Shown here: positions 1 through 4,795 of the stretch, piece after piece
Position numbering within the stretch: the first letter of the stretch is position 1
Layout of the letters: every line of letters starts with the position of its first letter
NCBI GenBank assembly: GCA_021821225.1
Contig: JAKACR010000171.1
Span: 1-6,149, forward strand
Length of the DNA stretch: 6,149 nt
Direction: 5' to 3'
Source of the DNA: Bacillota bacterium
GTDB taxonomy: Bacteria > Bacillota > Bacilli > Alicyclobacillales > SLC66
Position numbers and translations under genes: made by a program
Notes under the pieces: generated by a model
What the model saw: only the letters and a program-made list of their open reading frames with translations
Databases searched by the model: none
What the model was told of the DNA's origin: nothing

Positions 1-97
1 ATAGCCTCAAACACGATATGTAGGATCGGGGCGCCTGCTGTGCGGACTTTATCACATGTCCCCTGGGAGAACAACATCGGCCATCAGCTAACCCGCG
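1..97. other. Intergenic region downstream of the sulfatase gene
   Basis: This is the stretch after the sulfatase stop codon, up to the left window edge. I see no convincing gene and no hairpin followed by a T-run on the minus strand. One minus-strand frame is open from an ATG at 75-77 to the window edge (about 25 codons), but it has no ribosome binding site and no recognisable protein sequence. The stretch does contain a 24-bp segment (44-67) resembling one found downstream of the AraC gene. Confidence 0.6.
44..67. repeat. Imperfect copy of the 3828-3851 intergenic segment
   Basis: Read on the plus strand, 44-67 matches 3828-3851 at 20 of 24 positions, including an identical nine-base start (GGACTTTAT) and a shared CATG and TGGG. 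Both copies lie in the same orientation, just downstream of the stop codon of a minus-strand gene (30 nt after the sulfatase stop here, 43 nt after the AraC stop in the other). The TCCC/GGGA inverted pair within 60-68 roughly matches the perfect palindrome of the other copy. It could be a dispersed intergenic repeat or a shared 3' structural element, and chance is not excluded. Confidence 0.35.
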
Positions 98-1462
98 TCA
101 CTCCAGCACCTCCGCCGCCGTGACGCGGCGCTGGCCCGCCCTGCGCTCCGGGGCATCCTCGAAACGGGGCGCTGTTTCGCCGGCCGCCGCCATGCGCGCC
201 GTAAGCCTGTTTCGCAGGTGCTCCACGACCGCCTTGTGCGATTCGTACCCAATCAGGTTGATCAATTCATACGGGTCCGCACGCAGGTCGTACAGGCAGT
301 CGTCCCGATACACCGCCGATCCAGATTCGCTCCAGCCGTTTTTGTCCGGCGCCTTGACGGAGTATTTCCAACGCCGCGTGCGGACGCTGCGCCCCACCTG
401 CGATTCGCTGATCTGGATGAACACCTCCTGCGGCCAGTCCGCTTCTCCGCCGCGCAGCAGCGGCATGGCCGACCGCCCCTGCATGACCGGCGGCACCGCG
501 ATCCCCGCGGCGTCCAGCAGTGTCGGCGGCAGATCAATCAGGCTCACCAGCCGGTCGACCCGCCCGCCGCCGTCAAATCCCGGACCGACGGCAGCCGCGG
601 GCACGCGGATGGAACTGTCGTGGCAAGACCGTTTGTATTCGTCATTGCGCGTCTTGAAATGACACCCGTGATCGGACGCAAACAACACGATGGTGTCCCG
701 CGCCATCTCCAGGCTCTTCAGAGCGTCCAACAGCCGGCCCAGCGCCTCGTCCAGCCGCTTGACCATGCCAAAATAGCCGGCCAGTTGCTGGTGCGCGTTT
801 CCGACGAGCGCTCCCAGGTCCGGTGGGATATACCGGCCCTCATACCGCTTTGCGTACCCGTCGGGAGCGGGATAGTCGTCGCGGTGATTCTGGTGGTGCG
901 GCTCCAGAAACGACAGAAACAGAAAGAACGGCTCGCCGTCACTCCGCTTGCTGTCGATGTAACGAATCGCCGCGTCCGTCAGCGCATCCACGCGATAACC
1001 GGGAAGCCGCACCGCATGGCCCTGTTCGTCAAACACCTCGGTGTGGTATGCGTCCGACGTGAATTCCAGGGCATTGGCGGCCAGCCAGTATCGGTATCCG
1101 CCGCGCCCGTCCAGACCGACCGGCTCCTGGTCGGCGAGGTGCCACTTTCCAATGTACGCCGTATCGTATCCCGCCGCTGAAAAATAGTGGGCCAGTGTTC
1201 TCGCGTCCCGTGGCAGCGGAATACCGTTGCGGTAGCACCCCGTATCCGTCGCGTACCGGCCGGTCTGCAGGCACGACCGTGCGGGACCGCACACGGGCTG
1301 GCAGGTGAACATGCGGGCAAAGTGCGTACCCTGCGCCGCCATGCGGTCAAAGTTGGGCGTGAGATCGAGCGGATTGCCGTGCACGCCGGTAGTATCCCAA
1401 CGCTGCTGATCCGTGAAAAATACGATGACATTGGAAGATCCCGTTCCCCGCCGTTCCGTCAT
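98..1462 (-). CDS. Cys-type sulfatase (S1/alkaline-phosphatase superfamily), probably cytoplasmic
   Basis: A full-length sulfatase of 454 aa from the chosen start, expected to hydrolyse a sulfate ester; the substrate cannot be read from sequence. The signature C-x-P-x-R is Cys58-Gly-Pro-Ala-Arg62, followed by LQTGR; Cys58 must be converted to formylglycine by a maturase not in this window. Other active-site elements are Asp18-Gln19 in the first strand (FFTDQQRWD), the GKWH motif (105-108), EPHH (187-190), SDHG (263-266) and Lys277. There is no signal peptide: the hydrophobic NVIVFF near residue 11 is the first core strand. The start at 1462 was chosen because GGGGAAGTGA lies 10 nt upstream; an in-frame ATG at 1486 adds 8 residues and has a weaker site. 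It is the last gene of the three-gene cassette, 65 nt after the oxidoreductase stop. Related phosphonate or phosphodiester hydrolases share this fold, so a non-sulfate ester substrate is possible. Confidence 0.93.
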   Translation of the reverse strand: MTERRGTGSSNVIVFFTDQQRWDTTGVHGNPLDLTPNFDRMAAQGTHFARMFTCQPVCGPARSCLQTGRYATDTGCYRNGIPLPRDARTLAHYFSAAGYDTAYIGKWHLADQEPVGLDGRGGYRYWLAANALEFTSDAYHTEVFDEQGHAVRLPGYRVDALTDAAIRYIDSKRSDGEPFFLFLSFLEPHHQNHRDDYPAPDGYAKRYEGRYIPPDLGALVGNAHQQLAGYFGMVKRLDEALGRLLDALKSLEMARDTIVLFASDHGCHFKTRNDEYKRSCHDSSIRVPAAAVGPGFDGGGRVDRLVSLIDLPPTLLDAAGIAVPPVMQGRSAMPLLRGGEADWPQEVFIQISESQVGRSVRTRRWKYSVKAPDKNGWSESGSAVYRDDCLYDLRADPYELINLIGYESHKAVVEHLRNRLTARMAAAGETAPRFEDAPERRAGQRRVTAAEVLE

Positions 1463-1469
1463 GCTGTAT

Positions 1470-1479
1470 TCACTTCCCC
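1470..1479 (-). promoter_or_regulatory. Ribosome binding site of the sulfatase gene
   Basis: The minus strand reads GGGGAAGTGA, agreeing with the consensus AAGGAGGTGA at seven of ten positions. Its GGGGAAG core is 10 nt from the ATG at 1462. It favours that start over the in-frame ATG at 1486, which is preceded only by a weak GTGAG. Confidence 0.5.
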
Positions 1480-1527
1480 GTCGCATATTGGTCTCACATC
1501 ATCAAATAAATACTTGAATCTAAAAAT

Positions 1528-2577
1528 TTACATTATCATGCGGATGTAGTCTCGGGCAACCCGAAGATCCTTCAGCGCCTCCTCCGCCTCGCACGGCGCC
1601 CTACGCTCACCCCTGACCGCCGCGATGAAATTCATGGCCTGCTGCATCATCGCGGAACGATTGATCAGCGCCGGATGAACGGTCTCCGCCCCTCCCCCTT
1701 CGTCCACGCACATCACGGCAACTTTGCCGGCCTCCTGCTGTGCGAGGGGCGCTGGCAGATCCACCTTTATGAATGCCCGCTCGAATCCGACGAGGACGGA
1801 TTCATGCCACTCATGCGTCGTCCGGTACGGTTCCATCTCAATCGTCGCGCATATCCCGCCCGCGCTGATCCCCACCAGCAACACCTGCGACGGTTCCGCG
1901 TAAGTCACCCGGTAGTCGTCTCCCAACATAAAACGGACCATGTTGACCTGATGGATATAATAATTTACAAATACATCGTACGCCCGCGCCTGTTTCTCAT
2001 CCATGTCCGCAGGTGCGGGCTCCCTTTGCGCGTCCGGGATGGGTTCCTCCGTCAGAATGGGCTTGTCCGCACCGTGCATCCAGTCTCCTGGGGGCATCGT
2101 GACGCGCACATAGCGCATCCGGCCGTATTCGCCCGAACTCTTCCATTTGTCCACCAGACTCTTCGCATACTCCACAGCCGGGTCCGAACGCTTGTGATAC
2201 CCGACCATGTGCAACGTCCGCATCCTCCGGCCGATTTCCACCAAGCGTTCACCCGCCTCCACCGTCAAGCAGAGAGGCTTTTCGGTGAAAACCGGTATGC
2301 CAGCCAACAGGACATCGGGTACAATCAAACTGTGGCGGCGATACGGCTGGGGGGCCACGACCGCATCCATGGTCTCGCGGACAAGCAACTCTGCGTGATC
2401 CGGATACACCCTGGGGATGCCGTAGCGGGCGGCCACCAGACGGGCCTGCTCTGCTTTCGGTTCGGCCAATGCCACAATTTCGCACAGGCCCTGTTGCGCG
2501 AGCACCGCATAGTTGGACAGATGGGCCATCTGTCCCATACCACCGCCGCCCACAAACCCGATCCGCACTCTATCCAT
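1528..2577 (-). CDS. Gfo/Idh/MocA family NAD(P)-dependent oxidoreductase
   Basis: A 349-aa protein of normal length for the family, whose members oxidise or reduce sugars, inositols and their derivatives with a tightly held nicotinamide cofactor. The N-terminal Rossmann fold shows GFVGGGGMG (residues 7-15) and an acidic residue after the second strand (ALAEP, Glu39). The catalytic-lysine motif Glu-Lys-Pro is at 99-101. His209 matches the family's active-site histidine, but the residue four before it, usually Asp, is Asn205. No signal peptide is visible. The start at 2577 was chosen because AGGGAG lies about 8-9 nt upstream; in-frame ATGs at 2586 and 2625 are possible, but the first abuts that ribosome binding site and the second would overlap the preceding gene. 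It is the middle gene of the cassette. The exact substrate is unknown; a sugar released or modified by the sulfatase is an inference. Confidence 0.93.
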   Translation of the reverse strand: MDRVRIGFVGGGGMGQMAHLSNYAVLAQQGLCEIVALAEPKAEQARLVAARYGIPRVYPDHAELLVRETMDAVVAPQPYRRHSLIVPDVLLAGIPVFTEKPLCLTVEAGERLVEIGRRMRTLHMVGYHKRSDPAVEYAKSLVDKWKSSGEYGRMRYVRVTMPPGDWMHGADKPILTEEPIPDAQREPAPADMDEKQARAYDVFVNYYIHQVNMVRFMLGDDYRVTYAEPSQVLLVGISAGGICATIEMEPYRTTHEWHESVLVGFERAFIKVDLPAPLAQQEAGKVAVMCVDEGGGAETVHPALINRSAMMQQAMNFIAAVRGERRAPCEAEEALKDLRVARDYIRMIM

Positions 2578-2585
2578 GCCGGACA

Positions 2586-2592
2586 TCTCCCT
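2586..2592 (-). promoter_or_regulatory. Ribosome binding site overlapping the upstream stop codon
   Basis: The minus strand reads AGGGAGA, about 8 nt before the ATG at 2577. Its first two bases are the last two of the TAG stop codon (2591-2593) of the propeller gene. A ribosome finishing the upstream gene is therefore already at the start of the oxidoreductase, which suggests translational coupling. Confidence 0.65.
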
Positions 2593-3673
2593 ACGCACCC
2601 AGATTTTCAAATAGATACAGCCCATCTTTGCCGGGGGCTACGATGTCCGGATACCCGTTCCCCGTGATATCCGCGACCCAGAAATAAATGCCGCACCCCG
2701 ACGCCTGCCCGGCAGGTCCGTAATCGATCACATGCTTTTCGAAGCGTCCGTGTTCCATTTTGAAATAATAGAGACCGAGCGGGTCGTGCACTCCTGGATC
2801 GCCGTCGTTATGCGCCCGATAGCGCTTCCCCGTGATGAGTTCGAGCCTTCCGTCGCAGTCAAGGTCCGCCAGTTGGAGATCGTGAAACTGCGAATGAGCC
2901 AGGTCGATCTCGTGCCGGACCCACGCCCGGCGCCCGGTCGCGTCCGCCGTCTGCTCCAGCCAGTACAGCCCGTAGTCATGCGCCTGCCCCACAATCAGGT
3001 CCGTCATGCCGTTGCCCGCGATATCCAGCCCGAGAATCGGCACGCTCGCCAGTCCCAACTGAAACTCCTCATGAAATTCCCAAGGTTCCGCATATAGATT
3101 CGCGGGGTGTCGCAGCCAGCCGCCGCTCAGGACGATGTCCGGCCAGCCGTCGCCGTCGATATCCGCAAAACCCATTCCGTGGCCGCTCGGCCGGGCGCCG
3201 ATCACATGCTTTGCAAACCGGCCGGTTCCTCTGCCGTTTTGGTCGCGTTCCAATTTGTAAAACGCTTGCGGCGCGCTGGGCGTATTGGGGAAGATTTCGA
3301 CCGCGCCGCACCCATCCACATCGCAAAAACGGATCGTCTCAATGCTTCCACAGCGATCGATGTCGAAAACGTCCCACTCGCCGCCCCGAGGTCCGGGATT
3401 GCGCCGCCAGCGGAGCGTTTCGCCCCACCAGCCGCCCGTGATGATATCCGGATAACCGTCACCGTCCACATCAAGAGGATAATCCGCGAAATCGTCGTAG
3501 TACTCTCCCGTCCGCATGACATCGCAGATTTTGTGCCTGTTCCGGAAATCCGGACCCTCATACCAGTACTCTCCGCACACAATGTCAAGGCGTCCGTCGT
3601 TGTTCACGTCGAACACGGCGCACGCCTCGTACGCAACCTGATCGATGAGGCGTTTGCGAAAGGAAACGGGCAA
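2591..3673 (-). CDS. FG-GAP/VCBS repeat protein, predicted seven-bladed beta-propeller without signal peptide
   Basis: A 360-aa protein built from seven repeats centred on calcium-binding D-x-D/N-x-D/N-G-type loops at about residues 22-32, 68-78, 118-127, 171-181, 217-227, 270-280 and 335-345 (for example DVDGDGYPDII and DIDGDGWPDIV). Repeats 3, 5, 6 and 7 have altered loop residues. The spacing of 46 to 65 residues and the count of seven fit a closed beta-propeller like the integrin-alpha type. No catalytic motif is recognised, so binding or scaffolding is the safest role. The N-terminus (MPVSFRKRLIDQ) has no hydrophobic segment, so export by the Sec route is not apparent. The start is TTG at 3671-3673, supported by AAGGAGG 9 nt upstream; no nearby in-frame ATG competes. 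It is the first gene of the cassette, 13 nt before the oxidoreductase start. Similar proteins are usually annotated only as VCBS repeat-containing. Confidence 0.88.
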   Translation of the reverse strand: MPVSFRKRLIDQVAYEACAVFDVNNDGRLDIVCGEYWYEGPDFRNRHKICDVMRTGEYYDDFADYPLDVDGDGYPDIITGGWWGETLRWRRNPGPRGGEWDVFDIDRCGSIETIRFCDVDGCGAVEIFPNTPSAPQAFYKLERDQNGRGTGRFAKHVIGARPSGHGMGFADIDGDGWPDIVLSGGWLRHPANLYAEPWEFHEEFQLGLASVPILGLDIAGNGMTDLIVGQAHDYGLYWLEQTADATGRRAWVRHEIDLAHSQFHDLQLADLDCDGRLELITGKRYRAHNDGDPGVHDPLGLYYFKMEHGRFEKHVIDYGPAGQASGCGIYFWVADITGNGYPDIVAPGKDGLYLFENLGA

Positions 3674-3680
3674 TGGCGTT

Positions 3681-3689
3681 GACCTCCTT
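3681..3689 (-). promoter_or_regulatory. Strong ribosome binding site for a TTG start
   Basis: The minus strand reads AAGGAGGTC, nearly a full complement of the 16S rRNA tail, with its GGAGG ending 9 nt before the TTG at 3673. It fixes the start of the propeller gene and is typical of Bacillota. Confidence 0.8.
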
Positions 3690-3734
3690 CCAATCTGTCT
3701 CTCGGCAATCTTAACAATCCCTTTGCCTCAGGGC

Positions 3735-3763
3735 GATATACAAACCGGACAACACACGTACAA
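3735..3763 (-). promoter_or_regulatory. Possible promoter of the propeller-oxidoreductase-sulfatase cassette
   Basis: On the minus strand TTGTAC (3763-3758) and TATATC (3740-3735) are separated by 17 nt, matching sigma-A boxes at three and four of six positions. It sits 62 nt before the TTG start. Other weak candidates in the same gap include an extended -10 (TGTTAAGAT) nearer the gene and a TTGACG with no good partner. A weak core promoter would fit activation by the neighbouring AraC protein, but this is an inference. Confidence 0.25.
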
Positions 3764-3785
3764 TTTTTGGACCGGCGCCGTCAAC

Positions 3786-3810
3786 ACAACGCGCCTGGGC
3801 GGCGCGTTGT
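3786..3810 (-). other. Perfect 10-bp GC-rich hairpin in the AraC-propeller gap
   Basis: ACAACGCGCC (3786-3795) and GGCGCGTTGT (3801-3810) form a perfect 10-bp stem with a 5-nt loop on either strand. Its position, 85 nt after the AraC stop, would suit a terminator, but no T-run follows on the minus strand (the next bases are GTTGACGG). The loop is complementary to 3821-3825, and an overlapping 8-bp stem (3794-3801 with 3820-3827) would exclude this one. It may be a transcript structure, an attenuator or simply a degenerate terminator. Confidence 0.6.
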
Positions 3811-3827
3811 TTGCAGGGTCGCCCAGG

Positions 3828-3851
3828 GGACTTTATTCCATGACCCATGGG
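3828..3851. repeat. Imperfect copy of the 44-67 segment
   Basis: This segment matches 44-67 at 20 of 24 positions, in the same orientation and likewise just downstream of a minus-strand gene. It overlaps the palindrome at 3835-3860. Confidence 0.35.
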
Positions 3852-3860
3852 TCGTGGGAT
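3835..3860. repeat. Palindrome with a perfect 12-bp core
   Basis: GACCCATGGGTC at 3842-3853 is a perfect 12-bp palindrome. The symmetry continues outward to 3835-3860: of the seven flanking pairs, five are Watson-Crick and two are T/G. It lies 35-60 nt downstream of the AraC stop and upstream of the cassette. It could be an operator for a dimeric protein or a transcript hairpin at the 3' end of the AraC message; no T-run follows. Confidence 0.5.
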
Positions 3861-3894
3861 TGGTCGACCTGGTCAGCCATCCAAATCTAGGAGT

Positions 3895-4716
3895 TCAGCG
3901 GCGGTCATCCGCACCGCGAAACTGCGAGGGGCGCATGTGCGCATGCTGTTTGAACCACTGGGAAAAGTACTGCGGACTCGAAAAGTTCATCTGATCGCTG
4001 ATTTCGCGTACGCGGAGCGCGCCCTTTTTCAATTCCTCCGCCGCCCATTGAAACCTTTCATTTTCTACGTAGCCGTGAACGGACATGCCCAAATAGGAAT
4101 AAAAAATACGCGACAGATGACGGGCGCTAACGTGGCACGCCAAAGCGATCTCATCGACGGCCATACTGTCGGGGAGATGAGCGTGGATGTAGTGGATCGC
4201 CTGGTCCACTACATTGGGCATGAAGACTGTGCGATCGGCGGCGGATGCCACAGTACCCGATGTATACGCTTCCCCGCACTGTAAAACGGCAGGATCCACT
4301 ATCTGCCAGATCAATTCGACGATCCTTAATTGCGACCGGAAACGATCCCCGGGGCCCCCCTGTTGTTCCAACTTGAAAACCGCCTGCGCCTTGCGCGTGA
4401 TGACGGGCAGTCGGGAGTATATACGGCTATGCAGACCGGCGTTTGGATATGTCATATGAAACAGCAGAAAATACAAACCCATAGGGTGGGCTTCGTCCAC
4501 CCACTGCGCATGTATCTCGCCAGGAGGCGCCACATACACAATACCTGGATACAGATCGAGCGTCCCGTTGGAGAGTTCGTTCACTCCCCTCCCCTCGGTG
4601 ACAAAGTGAACTTCGTAACATTCATGCGCATGCGGACCGATGAACCATCCGGATTGGGGAGTTATTTCCCCGTATCCTTTGCATTCAATATCCAGTTGTC
4701 CAAACGATACTCGCAT
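3895..4716 (-). CDS. AraC-family transcriptional regulator with N-terminal cupin sensor
   Basis: A 273-aa regulator of usual length. Residues about 20-95 form an AraC-type cupin ligand-binding domain, with PHAHECYEVHFV (28-39) and a second conserved segment YPGIVYVAPPGEIHA (56-70). Residues about 168-268 are the double helix-turn-helix DNA-binding domain: the first HTH spans roughly 186-208 (VDEIALACHVSARHLSRIFY) and the second roughly 235-257, ending in the family signature around SSPQYFSQWFKQ and RPSQFR. The start at 4716 is supported by GGAGG (4727-4731) 10 nt upstream. It lies alone between the ABC1 gene and the cassette, all on one strand. Regulators of this layout usually respond to a sugar-like ligand and control adjacent genes, so the three genes beginning at 3673 are its likely target; this is inferred from position. 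No clear promoter was seen in the 79-bp gap before it. Confidence 0.93.
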   Translation of the reverse strand: MRVSFGQLDIECKGYGEITPQSGWFIGPHAHECYEVHFVTEGRGVNELSNGTLDLYPGIVYVAPPGEIHAQWVDEAHPMGLYFLLFHMTYPNAGLHSRIYSRLPVITRKAQAVFKLEQQGGPGDRFRSQLRIVELIWQIVDPAVLQCGEAYTSGTVASAADRTVFMPNVVDQAIHYIHAHLPDSMAVDEIALACHVSARHLSRIFYSYLGMSVHGYVENERFQWAAEELKKGALRVREISDQMNFSSPQYFSQWFKQHAHMRPSQFRGADDRR

Positions 4717-4750
4717 GGCCGTCCCGCCTCCATCCGTTTATCCTGCCTCG

Positions 4751-4781
4751 AAAAAACCGCCTATTTAGCGGAAAAATAAGC
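4751..4781 (-). terminator. Probable intrinsic terminator of the ABC1 gene
   Basis: On the minus strand GCTTATTT (4781-4774) pairs with AAATAGGC (4766-4759) around a 7-nt loop, giving an 8-bp stem with one G-T pair, followed by GG and six Ts (4756-4751). It begins 14 nt after the ABC1 stop. The stem is AT-rich and so only moderately stable. Its position between two genes separates the AraC transcript from the upstream gene. Confidence 0.5.
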
Positions 4782-4795
4782 AAATGGGATTGCCC

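Noticed and set aside
1..77. Minus-strand frame open from an ATG at 75-77 to the left edge
   Set aside because: Only about 25 codons are visible, there is no ribosome binding site and the sequence is not recognisable, so it cannot be called as the start of a gene.
218..1180. Long plus-strand open frame (320 codons) opposite the sulfatase gene
   Set aside because: It lies entirely antisense to a gene with clear active-site motifs, its translation is rich in Arg, His, Pro and Val as expected of a GC-rich shadow frame, and it shows no recognisable domain.
1487..1527. AT-rich gap before the sulfatase gene as an internal promoter
   Set aside because: No pair of boxes with acceptable spacing was found; read-through from the oxidoreductase gene explains expression.
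1675..2667. Long plus-strand open frame (330 codons) opposite the oxidoreductase gene
   Set aside because: Antisense to a well-supported gene, with shadow-frame composition and no domain.
3107..3682. Plus-strand open frame (191 codons) opposite the propeller gene
   Set aside because: Its repeated VxVDI-like segments are the antisense reading of the calcium-loop repeats and are not an independent protein.
3834..3880. Short minus-strand frame (15 codons, ATG at 3880) after the AraC gene
   Set aside because: No ribosome binding site precedes it and it resembles no known leader peptide.
3645..3890. Plus-strand open frame across the AraC-propeller gap
   Set aside because: The translation looks unusually protein-like, but there is no ribosome binding site, its start lies inside the propeller gene, and the hairpins account for part of the pattern. 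Worth revisiting only if conserved elsewhere.
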